64,000 bases of DNA from Helicobacter pylori (GCF_016755635.1 NZ_CP051500.1:620001-684000); one strand, 5' to 3'; shown: positions 10,131-18,771, counted from the stretch's first letter. Translations and numbers: made by a program. Notes: a model not told the origin generated them from the sequence alone.

Positions 10131-11473
10131 TCGCATCGCTTGGGAGTGTGGAATATTTTGAAGGACAATGTCTTGCTTTTTTAAAAAATCCGCAAACCAA
10201 TCCACAAAATGAGCCATACATTCCAGGAGTGTTTTCGTATCAAGAAAACAAAATTTCTTTTTCTTTTATGGTTTCAGGAGAAATTAAAGAGATCCACTCT
10301 TTGCAATACCAAACGCTCTATATTGTGGATAACAAAAGAAGATACACTCTTCACAAGCCTTATAATCGCATTATTTTAGGTCATGTTTTAGGGTATCCTG
10401 TACCAATCACACTTTATTATGAATGGCTGTTTGATGATCATATTGATCCAAACAAAATTAAGGGCGAATGTTTTGTTTGCAGGACAAATTATTTAGAAAG
10501 CTTTTTTACAACCAAGAAGCATTTGCTACCTGATGCATTATTTAAAGCAGATGAAAATGAGCATGAAAGTTATCATGGGGATAACGATAAGAATTTTATC
10601 TTACAATCATTTTATACTCAAAATGATTTTTTGTCCCAAAAATATGAAAAAGACAAGATAAAAGCAAAATCTAATTTGATTCCTAAAAGACAGAATCGTT
10701 TATTAACTTATCAATTTGATTTGTCTTTGGAATGCAATATAATTTTTGAAACCCTTGAAAAATTAGCGCTTATTGCTGAAGCGATTAAAAACTTTTTTAT
10801 TTTGATTTATGCTCATTCTAATTTTGACATCCAAATTGACTATACCCAATTTAAGCTTTCTAATAAAAACATTACAGCAATAAGAAACACTTACAAAAAA
10901 GATAAAAAGTCCATGGAGATAGATCCTTATGGGATTGCTATAGATTTCCAACGGATAGATAATTTTTCTGTAATACTTGAAAAATGGATTGATTTTTGTA
11001 TTAAAAATGATAGAGGTTTCCAACTTGAAAGTATTTTAGACATTATCAATAAAAAAGATCCAATTATTCACTTGTATTCAGACATGTTTGTATTGATTAG
11101 TATGATTGAAAGTTTTTTAAAGAAAACACAACAAACAAAACTCCGTAAAAAACTCTCTGAATTTTTTAAATTTTCATTATCTAGGACAAAATGCGATCAA
11201 ACGAAAAATTATTTTAATGATAAATGTCAAGATCTAATCAAACAGATTGTTGGCTGCCGTAACTCTCTAGCGCACGGAAGAAGTTTAAAGCTTGATACAA
11301 ACAAAGCTACAGACATTAGCCATGCTTTTATAGATTTCAAGCAAATTGTCATTGAATTTTTCTTTGGTAAGATAGGATTGAGCGATTTTATTACAAACAA
11401 TTTTGGTTTTCTTAACAAAGTTAAATTAAGAAACCCCCCAAAAACAGAAAAAATCGCAGAGCCAAACCGCTAA
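10127..11473 (+). CDS. HEPN-domain protein, ApeA-like abortive infection candidate
   Basis: The 448-residue product starts at a GTG overlapping the stop of the Type ISP gene (GTGA), so it is translationally coupled. The N-terminal ~110 residues look beta-rich (FEGQCLAFLKN, PGVFSYQENK, repeated hydrophobic/Thr strands) and resemble the N-terminal domain of ApeA proteins. The C-terminal part is helical and ends with the HEPN ribonuclease signature Rx4H as RNSLAH at residues 378-383. HEPN proteins with this motif cut RNA, and ApeA is a known anti-phage abortive infection protein. The assignment to ApeA is inference from layout and motif. The base composition is more AT-rich than in the neighbouring enzyme gene, which hints at separate acquisition. 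Confidence 0.7.
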   Translation: MIASLGSVEYFEGQCLAFLKNPQTNPQNEPYIPGVFSYQENKISFSFMVSGEIKEIHSLQYQTLYIVDNKRRYTLHKPYNRIILGHVLGYPVPITLYYEWLFDDHIDPNKIKGECFVCRTNYLESFFTTKKHLLPDALFKADENEHESYHGDNDKNFILQSFYTQNDFLSQKYEKDKIKAKSNLIPKRQNRLLTYQFDLSLECNIIFETLEKLALIAEAIKNFFILIYAHSNFDIQIDYTQFKLSNKNITAIRNTYKKDKKSMEIDPYGIAIDFQRIDNFSVILEKWIDFCIKNDRGFQLESILDIINKKDPIIHLYSDMFVLISMIESFLKKTQQTKLRKKLSEFFKFSLSRTKCDQTKNYFNDKCQDLIKQIVGCRNSLAHGRSLKLDTNKATDISHAFIDFKQIVIEFFFGKIGLSDFITNNFGFLNKVKLRNPPKTEKIAEPNR

Positions 11474-11518
11474 AACCCCCTAGAAAATTTAAAATTTTAA
11501 GTTTTAGGGGTGTTTTTC
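11470..11518 (+). terminator. Probable terminator after the defence module
   Basis: An imperfect inverted repeat pairs CTAAAACCCC (11470) with GTTTTAGGGG (11501), with an inner AAAATTT/AAATTTT element, followed by a T-rich stretch. It lies directly after the stop of the HEPN gene. Confidence 0.5.
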
Positions 11519-11594
11519 TTAAGAATTTAGGTTTTTTATAGATTATTATGTTATTATTATACGAAATGTAGACTTTTAGAAGGAAAAATGTTGT

Positions 11595-12407
11595 ATGAAA
11601 AAGTTTGTAGTGTTTAAAACGCTCTGTTTATCGGTAGTGTTAGGTAATAGTCTTTTGGCAGCAGAAGGTAGCACAGAAGTGCAAAAGCAATTGGAAAAGC
11701 CAAAAGAGTATAAAGCAGTGAAAGGCGAGAAAAACGCTTGGTATTTGGGGATTAGCTATCAAGTCGGTCAGGCTTCGCAAAGCGTTAAAAACCCCCCTAA
11801 AAGCAGTGAATTTAACTATCCTAAGTTCCCTGTGGGTAAAACCGACTACCTAGCCGTTATGCAAGGCTTAGGGCTTACTGTGGGTTATAAGCAGTTTTTT
11901 GGGGAAAAGAGATGGTTTGGTGCCCGTTATTACGGCTTTATGGATTATGGGCATGCCGTGTTTGGAGCGAACGCTTTGACATCAGATAATGGTGGGGCGT
12001 GTGAGCTTCACCAACCATGTGCGACCAAAGTAGGGACAATGGGCAATCTGTCTGACATGTTCACTTATGGTGTGGGTATTGACACTTTATATAATGTCAT
12101 TAATAAAGAAGATGCGAGTTTTGGTTTCTTTTTTGGGGCTCAAATCGCGGGCAACTCTTGGGGTAATACGACAGGGGCCTTTTTGGAAACTAAAAGCCCT
12201 TATAAGCACACCTCCTATAGCCTTGATCCGGCGATTTTCCAGTTCCTTTTTAATTTAGGGATTCGCACCCATATTGGCCGGCATCAAGAATTTGACTTTG
12301 GCGTGAAAATTCCTACTATCAATGTTTATTATTTTAACCATGGGAATTTGAGCTTCACTTACCGCCGTCAATACAGCCTTTATGTAGGGTATCGTTACAA
12401 TTTCTGA
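11595..12407 (+). CDS. horF: Hor-family outer membrane protein
   Basis: The 270-residue product has a signal peptide (residues 1-22, ending LLAAEG) and the Hop/Hor-type beta-barrel C-terminus finishing QYSLYVGYRYNF with a terminal Phe for BAM insertion. Internal segments WYLGISYQVGQA, GLTVGYKQFFG, RYYGFMDYGHA and GFFFGAQIAGNSW are shared with HopE and other H. pylori outer membrane proteins. It is small, with no extended N-terminal adhesin domain. The position just before aspB matches the gene I recall as horF. Its ligand or transport role is not evident. It has its own upstream AT-rich promoter region and a strong downstream terminator, so it is probably monocistronic. Confidence 0.88.
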   Translation: MKKFVVFKTLCLSVVLGNSLLAAEGSTEVQKQLEKPKEYKAVKGEKNAWYLGISYQVGQASQSVKNPPKSSEFNYPKFPVGKTDYLAVMQGLGLTVGYKQFFGEKRWFGARYYGFMDYGHAVFGANALTSDNGGACELHQPCATKVGTMGNLSDMFTYGVGIDTLYNVINKEDASFGFFFGAQIAGNSWGNTTGAFLETKSPYKHTSYSLDPAIFQFLFNLGIRTHIGRHQEFDFGVKIPTINVYYFNHGNLSFTYRRQYSLYVGYRYNF

Positions 12408-12425
12408 TTTAAAACGCTTGTTTTT

Positions 12426-12456
12426 CTCTAATTGGATTTTCAATTAGAGTTTTCTT
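12426..12456 (+). terminator. Rho-independent terminator after horF
   Basis: A perfect 9-bp stem, CTCTAATTG and CAATTAGAG, with a 6-base loop is followed directly by TTTTCTT. It sits 19 bases after the horF stop. This is the clearest intrinsic terminator in the window. Confidence 0.85.
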
Positions 12457-12565
12457 ACACAATCTCTTGCTTTCTTTTGAAACATTTTTGAAAGTTTTTT
12501 GAAAATTAGAATTAAAATCTTTTTGATCATGTTATGATAGTTCAAAAATTCAACAAGGATTAAGC

Positions 12566-13738
12566 ATGTTATATTCCTCTAAAATCCAATCCCTTTCAGA
12601 ATCCGTAACGATCGCTATTAGCACACTCGCTAAAGAATTGAAATCGCAAGGAAAAGATATTTTAAGTTTTTCAGCGGGCGAGCCTGATTTTGACACCCCG
12701 CAAGCGATTAAAGATGCGGCCATAAAAGCCCTAAATAATGGTTTTACCAAATACACGCCAGTAGCCGGAATCCCTGAATTATTAAAAGCGATCGCTCATA
12801 AATTGAAAAAAGAAAACAACTTGGATTATGAACCGAGTGAAATTCTAGTGAGCAATGGCGCTAAGCAAAGCTTGTTCAATGCGATTCAAGCCTTAATAGG
12901 GGATGGCGATGAAGTGATTATCCCTGTGCCTTTTTGGGTAACTTACCCTGAGCTTGTGAAATACAGCGGTGGGGTGAGTCAATTCATTCAAACCGATGAA
13001 AAAAGCCATTTTAAAATCACCCCCAAGCAGCTTAAAGACGCCTTAAGCCCCAAAACAAAAATGCTCATTCTCACCACTCCATCAAACCCTACCGGCATGC
13101 TTTATAGTAAGGCGGAATTAGAGGCTTTGGGCGAAGTTTTAAAAGACACTCCAATTTGGGTGCTTAGCGATGAAATTTATGAAAAGCTTGTCTATAAAGG
13201 GGAGTTTGTTTCTTGTGCGGCAGTGAGTGAAGAGATGAAAAAACGCACCATTACCATTAATGGCTTGAGCAAGTCAGTGGCGATGACAGGCTGGCGTATG
13301 GGCTATGCGGCGAGCAAGGATAAAAAGTTAGTCAAATTGATGAATAACTTGCAAAGCCAATGCACTTCCAATATCAATTCTATCACGCAAATGGCTTCTG
13401 TTGTGGCGCTTGAGGGGTTGGTGGATAAAGAAATTGAAACGATGCGTCAGGCTTTTGAGAGGCGCTGTGATTTAGCCCACGCAAAAATCAATGCGATTGA
13501 AGGGCTGAACACTTTAAAACCTGATGGGGCGTTTTACCTGTTTATCAACATTGGTAGCCTTTGTGGGGGGGATTCGATGCGATTTTGCCATGAGTTGTTA
13601 GAAAAAGAAGGCGTAGCGTTAGTGCCTGGAAAGGCTTTTGGATTGGAAGGCTATGTTCGTTTGTCTTTTGCATGCTCAGAAGAACAGATTGAAAAGGGGA
13701 TTGAACGCATTGCTCGCTTTGTCAAATCAAAGGGGTAA
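12566..13738 (+). CDS. aspB: Aspartate aminotransferase (class I PLP-dependent)
   Basis: Transfers the amino group between aspartate and 2-oxoglutarate in the cytoplasm. The 390-residue product is standard for subgroup I-gamma enzymes. Visible motifs are SAGEPDFDTP near the N-terminus, TTPSNPTGM (Asn contacting PLP), LSDEIYEKLVY, NGLSKSVAMTGWRMGY with the Schiff-base Lys and phosphate-binding Arg, and the substrate-binding Arg in YVRLSFA near the C-terminus. An upstream TATGAT (12533-12538) and AAGGA form a plausible promoter and ribosome binding site. It is preceded by a terminator and followed by the difH-like site, so it is likely a single-gene unit. Confidence 0.93.
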   Translation: MLYSSKIQSLSESVTIAISTLAKELKSQGKDILSFSAGEPDFDTPQAIKDAAIKALNNGFTKYTPVAGIPELLKAIAHKLKKENNLDYEPSEILVSNGAKQSLFNAIQALIGDGDEVIIPVPFWVTYPELVKYSGGVSQFIQTDEKSHFKITPKQLKDALSPKTKMLILTTPSNPTGMLYSKAELEALGEVLKDTPIWVLSDEIYEKLVYKGEFVSCAAVSEEMKKRTITINGLSKSVAMTGWRMGYAASKDKKLVKLMNNLQSQCTSNINSITQMASVVALEGLVDKEIETMRQAFERRCDLAHAKINAIEGLNTLKPDGAFYLFINIGSLCGGDSMRFCHELLEKEGVALVPGKAFGLEGYVRLSFACSEEQIEKGIERIARFVKSKG

Positions 13739-13796
13739 AAAATTGGCATTTAAAAAAGGGGGATTTTAATCAGTGTGGTATAATGGTTAGATTTAA

Positions 13797-13824
13797 AAGT
13801 TTGAAAAGTGTAGTTTTCATAACT
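13797..13824 (+). other. difH-like XerH recombination site
   Basis: The 28-base element consists of an 11-base arm AAGTTTGAAAA, a 6-base centre GTGTAG and an 11-base arm TTTTCATAACT. The arms form an imperfect inverted repeat: the inner 6 bases, TGAAAA/TTTTCA, are perfect. This is the expected arm-spacer-arm plan of a dif site, and the reverse complement closely resembles the H. pylori/Campylobacter difH sequence as I remember it. The xerH gene starts about 1.5 kb downstream, the usual single-recombinase arrangement for chromosome dimer resolution. Comparing it base by base with published difH would settle the exact limits. Confidence 0.8.
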
Positions 13825-13847
13825 AAAATAGATTTTAAGGAATAATT

Positions 13848-13988
13848 ATGGCAATAAGATTTGATCATAACAATAATTCTGAAGAATGGCAAATGCTTTT
13901 TGACAAAATCAATAATGGCTCGCCTTTTGGGGTTATCACTTTTAATAAACTATTAGCCTTTAAGGATCGTTTTTATTTTTGCAAATAA
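13848..13988 (+). CDS. Short ORF (46 aa) resembling an internal segment of the next gene
   Basis: ATG at 13848 is preceded by AAGGAAT and the frame runs 46 codons to TAA. The peptide contains NNGSPFGVITF, which resembles RSGLPFGVISVF at about residues 72-83 of the 425-residue protein that follows 17 bases later. It is either a small gene or the surviving start of a decayed paralogue; the stop comes immediately after an AT-rich run. It lies 23 bases from the difH-like site. No function is assigned. Confidence 0.45.
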   Translation: MAIRFDHNNNSEEWQMLFDKINNGSPFGVITFNKLLAFKDRFYFCK

Positions 13989-14005
13989 ATTAAAAGAGGT
14001 GTTGA

Positions 14006-15283
14006 ATGTTATTGAATTATGATTTTTTAGAATTTGAAAATGATAAAAAAGTTAGAGTGATAGACGATAAGTTGTGTGTAAATATTTTAGATTTTTTTGG
14101 CATTGGCGATGAGAACGATAAAATTTTTCTTGGCGATGAAATTTCTAATATTAAGGACAACCCTACTGAAGCTTATGCTGCTGAAGTTTATGCAATTGAG
14201 GGCGCTAAGCTTAATAGAGTGTATGAGAAAATTAGGAGCGGACTACCTTTTGGGGTTATCTCAGTGTTTAGACCTTTTAAAGGAGTTTTTACAAAGGATT
14301 TTACTGATGAAGAGCAGAAAGCGCTTATAAAAGCAGCTAAAAGCGATTCTTTAACTAGGGATTTCCTTAGAGAAAATGATGGCATCTATAGAAAACTCTG
14401 TAATTGTAAAACATTCAATAAAACTTTTGTGGATAAATTCACAACAGATAAGAGCAAAGTGACAATGAAAGATTTCATGTCTACTCAAGGATTTATCACT
14501 AAATACAAATACTCCTATAGCGACTATATAAAAGAAACACAACACCTAAAATCTTTTTTAGATGGAAAGCGTGATTTTCTTGGTTATATTCAAGCGATTG
14601 GTTATTGGAAAGAAAAGGTAGAAAACGATCTTTTGCCTAACAAAGAAATAAGTTTTTTTGTATTTCAAAACGAGCCAAGCAAGACATTCAATTTAAGAAA
14701 TTATTTGTTGTTATTGGCAAGATTGTTTGATCAAGAGGCGATCTGTTATTGTAAAAACGCTATTCATGATAAAGAAAACATTTATAAGGTAGAATTGGTG
14801 AGTGCTTTATCTAGTGATTTTAATGAGGTGTGGGCTAAATTCTCAGATATTACATTCTCAGTGCCTAGTCAATTACCGCAATCTCTCACACACTTAAAAA
14901 ATAAGGTAGCTGCATTCTTTTCAAAACAGCCTGGTGGCAATTGTGGTATGAGTTTTAAGGAAATTGATAAGGTTCAAATAAAAGCGACATGCATGCCTAA
15001 TATTGTTACTGGGGCATTTGAGGATGACATAAAATTATCTATTAAGCATAGTCAGTGGCGCGGTTATCCTAAAGTTTTTGATATTGAAAAGATAGAGAGC
15101 ATAGAAAGAGAAGTTATTGAAAAGAGAGAACAACATAAAATAGGTTCGGCACAGAACCTTAAAATCAATCAAATTGCTGATGATTTAAAACAAGCTAAGG
15201 TAGTTAGCAATAAACTTATTGCGAATGCGCTTATAACGCAAAAAGCACCCAGTGATACGCCACATGATGACGATTTAGATTAG
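14006..15283 (+). CDS. Unknown protein encoded between difH and xerH
   Basis: The 425-residue product is preceded by AAAGAGGTG. I do not recognise a domain. It is mixed in charge with no signal peptide or membrane helix, so probably cytoplasmic. Visible segments include an acidic N-terminus, PFGVISVFRPFKG at about 75-87, a central region with aromatic clusters (KYKYSYSDY, RDFLGYIQAIGYW), a short Gly/Cys patch (KQPGGNCGMSF) at about 311-321, and a helical, Lys/Glu-rich tail ending in DTPHDDDLD. The xerH ATG starts 15 bases after its stop, so it may be co-transcribed with the recombinase. Placement between dif and its recombinase hints at cargo or an accessory role, but that is inference only. 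Confidence 0.8.
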   Translation: MLLNYDFLEFENDKKVRVIDDKLCVNILDFFGIGDENDKIFLGDEISNIKDNPTEAYAAEVYAIEGAKLNRVYEKIRSGLPFGVISVFRPFKGVFTKDFTDEEQKALIKAAKSDSLTRDFLRENDGIYRKLCNCKTFNKTFVDKFTTDKSKVTMKDFMSTQGFITKYKYSYSDYIKETQHLKSFLDGKRDFLGYIQAIGYWKEKVENDLLPNKEISFFVFQNEPSKTFNLRNYLLLLARLFDQEAICYCKNAIHDKENIYKVELVSALSSDFNEVWAKFSDITFSVPSQLPQSLTHLKNKVAAFFSKQPGGNCGMSFKEIDKVQIKATCMPNIVTGAFEDDIKLSIKHSQWRGYPKVFDIEKIESIEREVIEKREQHKIGSAQNLKINQIADDLKQAKVVSNKLIANALITQKAPSDTPHDDDLD

Positions 15284-15297
15284 TTTAAAAACCCTAA

Positions 15298-16368
15298 ATG
15301 AAGCACCCCCTAGAAGAATTAAAAGACCCCATAGAAAATCTTTTGCTATGGATTGGGCGCTTTTTGCGTTACAAATGCACAAGCTTGTCTAATTCCCAAG
15401 TGAAAGATCAAAACAAGGTTTTTGAATGCTTGAACGAATTCAATCATGCGTTCATCAATTCAAGCCAATTGGAAAAAGTTTGCAAAAAAGCTCGTAATGC
15501 TGGATTACTAGGGATCAACACCTACGCGCTGCCCCTACTCAAATTTTACGAATATTCCAAAAAGCTTTCTCTAAAATCGCTCAAAAGCATAGACGAAGTC
15601 ATGTTGGCTGAATTTTTGAGTATTTATACCGGAGGTTTGAGTTTAGCCACTAAGAAAAATTACAGAATCGCCCTACTAGGGCTTTTTAGCTACATAGACA
15701 AGCAAAATCAAGATGAAAATGAAAAATCTTATATCTATAATATCACGCTTAAAAACATCAGCGGAGCGAATCAAAGCGCAGGCAACAAGCTCCCTACTCA
15801 TTTAAACAATGAAGAATTAGAAAAATTTTTAGATAGCATTGATAAAATAGAAATGTCCGCTAAAGTGCGCGCCAGAAATCGCCTGCTCATTAAAATCATC
15901 GTTTTTACAGGCATGCGTTCTAATGAAGCCTTGCAGCTTAAAATAAAGGATTTCACTTTAGAAAATGGCTGTTATACGATTTTGATTAAAGGCAAGGGCG
16001 ATAAATACAGAGCGGTGATGCTCAAAGCTTTCCACATTGAGAGCCTTTTGAAAGAATGGCTCACGGAAAGGGGATTGTATCCTGTTAAAAACGATTTATT
16101 GTTTTGCAACCAAAAAGGCATGGCTTTAACGCAAGCTTATTTGTATAAGCAAGTGGAGCGCATCATCAATTTTGCCGGACTCAGACGAGAGAAAAATGGG
16201 GCGCACATGTTAAGGCATTCTTTTGCGACCTTGCTCTATCAAAAACGCCATGATTTGATTTTGGTTCAAGAAGCTCTAGGGCATGCGAGCTTGAACACGA
16301 GCAGGATTTACACGCATTTTGACAAAGAACGTTTAAAAGAAGCGGCGAGCATTTGGGAAGAAAATTAA
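15298..16368 (+). CDS. xerH: Tyrosine recombinase XerH
   Basis: Single-chain Xer recombinase that resolves chromosome dimers at difH. The 356-residue product has an N-terminal SAM-like DNA-binding half (about 60-165) and a catalytic half with the full set of tyrosine recombinase residues: R207 in TGMRSNEAL, H303 and R306 in HMLRHSF, H329 in LGHASL, and the nucleophile Y338 in RIYTHF. In epsilonproteobacteria one XerH replaces XerC/XerD and is thought to work with FtsK. The nearby difH-like site supports the assignment. All catalytic residues are intact. Confidence 0.93.
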   Translation: MKHPLEELKDPIENLLLWIGRFLRYKCTSLSNSQVKDQNKVFECLNEFNHAFINSSQLEKVCKKARNAGLLGINTYALPLLKFYEYSKKLSLKSLKSIDEVMLAEFLSIYTGGLSLATKKNYRIALLGLFSYIDKQNQDENEKSYIYNITLKNISGANQSAGNKLPTHLNNEELEKFLDSIDKIEMSAKVRARNRLLIKIIVFTGMRSNEALQLKIKDFTLENGCYTILIKGKGDKYRAVMLKAFHIESLLKEWLTERGLYPVKNDLLFCNQKGMALTQAYLYKQVERIINFAGLRREKNGAHMLRHSFATLLYQKRHDLILVQEALGHASLNTSRIYTHFDKERLKEAASIWEEN

Positions 16369-16418
16369 AAAACACCCCCCTACCCCCTTAAAAAAATGAT
16401 TTTTACCATAAAACAACT

Positions 16419-16452
16419 AAAACCCCATTTTTTAAGAAATTAAAGGGTTTTT
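16419..16452. terminator. Probable bidirectional terminator between convergent xerH and ogt
   Basis: AAAACCC (16419-16425) pairs with GGGTTTT (16445-16451), with an AT-rich loop and flanking T on the plus side and A on the minus side. It lies between the convergent stops at 16368 and 16460. Confidence 0.45.
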
Positions 16453-16459
16453 AGCTTGC

Positions 16460-16939
16460 TCATTTAAAATTTTGCTTTTCAAATTCTAACAGCCACTTTT
16501 TGACTTCTATGCCCCCATTATACCCCCCTAAAGCGCCATTTTTACGCACCACTCTATGACAAGGCACGATCAAAGAAATAGGGTTATTGCAGTTAGCGTT
16601 GCCAACAGCTCTGCAAGATTTAGGGTTATTAATGAGCTTTGCGATTTCATCGTAACTTTTTGTCTTGCCATAAGGGATAGTCATTAACGCAGACCAAACT
16701 TGTTTTTGAAAAGAAGTCCCTATCAAATCTAAAGGCGCATCAAATTCAAAAAGTTGTCCCAAGAAATAACGCTCCAAGGCTTGAACGCTGAGTTTTAATG
16801 GGGTATTCATAGGGGTGTTATGAGAAAAATTGGCCGCATCAAAATCCAATCTCAATAAATGGCTCTCATTAGTGCACAAATGCAAATACTCTAAAGGGAA
16901 GCTCTTAGGGGTCTTAAAATAGTAGTGGTATAAAACCAT
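16460..16939 (-). CDS. ogt: Methylated-DNA--protein-cysteine methyltransferase
   Basis: Suicide repair enzyme that removes methyl groups from O6-methylguanine to its own cysteine. The 159-residue product carries the active-site motif PCHRVV, the DNA-recognition helix region SCRAVGNANCNNP and IPYGKTKSYDEIA. An N-terminal Ada-like ribonuclease-fold part of normal length is present. The start is 3 bases after the upstream TSUP permease stop on the same strand, so the two probably form an operon. Confidence 0.92.
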   Translation of the reverse strand: MVLYHYYFKTPKSFPLEYLHLCTNESHLLRLDFDAANFSHNTPMNTPLKLSVQALERYFLGQLFEFDAPLDLIGTSFQKQVWSALMTIPYGKTKSYDEIAKLINNPKSCRAVGNANCNNPISLIVPCHRVVRKNGALGGYNGGIEVKKWLLEFEKQNFK

Positions 16940-16942
16940 TAA

Positions 16943-17710
16943 TTAAAAAAAGAGTTTGTATAAAATAATCAATAACGACAAACCATACACCCCTAAAATC
17001 AAAATTTTATGCATTTTTTCATTCAAAAGCCCTATGATCCATTTAATCCCAATGCTCACGCCAATAACTGAGCCTAATCCCACAATCGCCCCCGCTAAGA
17101 GCACTTCTTTATTGATGATGTGATGATACATTAAAGAAAAAGCTCCTGAAATAGAAGAAAACAAGATGAAAAATAACCCCAACGCCACGCATTTTTTAGA
17201 ATCATACCCTAAAAAATAATGCATCAAAGGCACCATGAGCATCCCCCCACCAATCCCTAAAGTGATAGCAAAAAACCCTGTGAGCGCACCAATTAAAAAT
17301 AATTTCAAACCTTGCAAATGATAGCGTCTAGTATCCGCTATAAAATCTTTTTTTTTGGGTTTCACAACAAATTGGATCATAGAATACACGACTAAAAGCG
17401 CGAAAATAACCATTAAAATTTTACTGGAAACGATTTTTAAAACAAATCCGCTAAAACTTGCCCCTATCAGCCCCCCTGCCCCTATCAACAAGCCTAAAGA
17501 AAAATCAAGCGATTTTTTTTTGAAATTCAAAACAGATCCCACGAACGATGAAAGCGCCATTTGCAAAATGGAAATACCAATGGATTCTTCAAAAGAATGC
17601 CCGGTTGCGAGCATGATAGGGACAATGATCAACCCCCCACCAATGCCAAAAATCCCAGATAGAATGCCAGTAAAAAGCCCTATCGCTATGTATAACGCAT
17701 AAATATCCAT
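16943..17710 (-). CDS. TSUP-family inner membrane permease (TauE/SafE type)
   Basis: The 255-residue product is almost entirely hydrophobic, with about eight predicted membrane segments. It has two copies of the family's glycine-rich motif, GIFGIGGGLIIVPIM near the N-terminus and ITLGIGGGMLMVPLM in the middle, which reflect an internal duplication. TSUP proteins move anions such as sulfite, sulfonates or thiosulfate; the substrate here is unknown. The stop is 3 bases before the ogt start. Confidence 0.88.
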   Translation of the reverse strand: MDIYALYIAIGLFTGILSGIFGIGGGLIIVPIMLATGHSFEESIGISILQMALSSFVGSVLNFKKKSLDFSLGLLIGAGGLIGASFSGFVLKIVSSKILMVIFALLVVYSMIQFVVKPKKKDFIADTRRYHLQGLKLFLIGALTGFFAITLGIGGGMLMVPLMHYFLGYDSKKCVALGLFFILFSSISGAFSLMYHHIINKEVLLAGAIVGLGSVIGVSIGIKWIIGLLNEKMHKILILGVYGLSLLIILYKLFF

Positions 17711-17823
17711 AAAAACCCTTAAAAAAGTAAAAACCCCCTCTTAAAAGAAAATTAAAAACAACCCTATTCTAATCAAATGCAAATAACCAAACCCCCTAAA
17801 CAACGCTTTTAAAAGTGATGCCT

Positions 17824-18771
17824 TTACTGGTCTGTTTTGTTTTTGCAACACAAAACATGCGAATCTTCATTGGGTTCGCTGACTGAAAGGTTTCTTAATT
17901 CATAAGCCAGTTTGATAGACGCCATAGCATCATCCAAGCCAAACCCCCCTTGAGCTAAAATCTGTTTGTAGCTTTCTATATACAGGTTATCAAAGCTCTG
18001 TGTGAGATTGACTTCTTCGCCCTCTAGGATCATTTTATGATAAACCTTTTCTTTAGCCACTCCCATGTGTTCTGGATTGATGGAAAAAAACCATCTTATT
18101 TTGGCATGCTCTAAAAAGAGTATCCCGCACACGCAATCAGGCTCTTCTCTGTTGATAACCTTGTCTTTAACGCCTCCAAACAAATACAATAAAGTGTCAA
18201 AAATATTCACTCCCATTTGAGTGGCTAGCCCCCCACTCCTATTCACATCGGCTCGCCATGAAGAAAAATACCATTTCCCTTGAACGCTGATATAAGTGAG
18301 CGTGATGTCAAACACTTTGCTAGGGTTTTTGTCTAATTCGCTTTTAATTTTTTCTTTCAAAGCCAGCGTGTCGCAATGCAAGCGCAAGGGCAAAAGACTG
18401 AACACCCTTTTTTGGTGTTTCACCTCCAAATCTTTCAATTCTTGTATTTCGCCAGGGTCTAAAACTAAGGGTTTTTCACAAATCACATGCATGCCGTTTC
18501 TTAACCCGAAACGGATGTGATCAAAATGCGTGTGCGTAGGCGTGCAAACGCTCAAATAGTTGATTTCTTTACCCATAGCCCTAGATTGCTCTAAATGCTT
18601 TTCAAAATCTTCAATATTGGTAAAAAACTCTGATTGCGGGAAATACTCATCTAAAACCCCCACGCTATCATGAACATCAAAAGAGCAATCCAAAAAATGC
18701 CCTGTATCTCTAATCGCTTGCAAGTGCTTGGGAGCGATAAACCCCCCTGAACCAATCATCGCAAAAAGCAT
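17824..18771 (-). CDS. wbpB: Gfo/Idh/MocA-family NAD-dependent oxidoreductase (WbpB-like)
   Basis: The 315-residue product starts with a Rossmann fold glycine motif (IGSGGFIAPKHLQAI) and has the family's CEKPLVLDPGEIQ segment, in which the Lys is catalytic. The closest known role is WbpB, which oxidises the 3-position of UDP-N-acetyl-glucosaminuronate in surface polysaccharide synthesis, and H. pylori homologues are named that way. No other polysaccharide genes are adjacent, so the substrate stays open. ATG at 18771 follows AAGGAAG by 4 bases on the minus strand. Confidence 0.82.
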   Translation of the reverse strand: MLFAMIGSGGFIAPKHLQAIRDTGHFLDCSFDVHDSVGVLDEYFPQSEFFTNIEDFEKHLEQSRAMGKEINYLSVCTPTHTHFDHIRFGLRNGMHVICEKPLVLDPGEIQELKDLEVKHQKRVFSLLPLRLHCDTLALKEKIKSELDKNPSKVFDITLTYISVQGKWYFSSWRADVNRSGGLATQMGVNIFDTLLYLFGGVKDKVINREEPDCVCGILFLEHAKIRWFFSINPEHMGVAKEKVYHKMILEGEEVNLTQSFDNLYIESYKQILAQGGFGLDDAMASIKLAYELRNLSVSEPNEDSHVLCCKNKTDQ

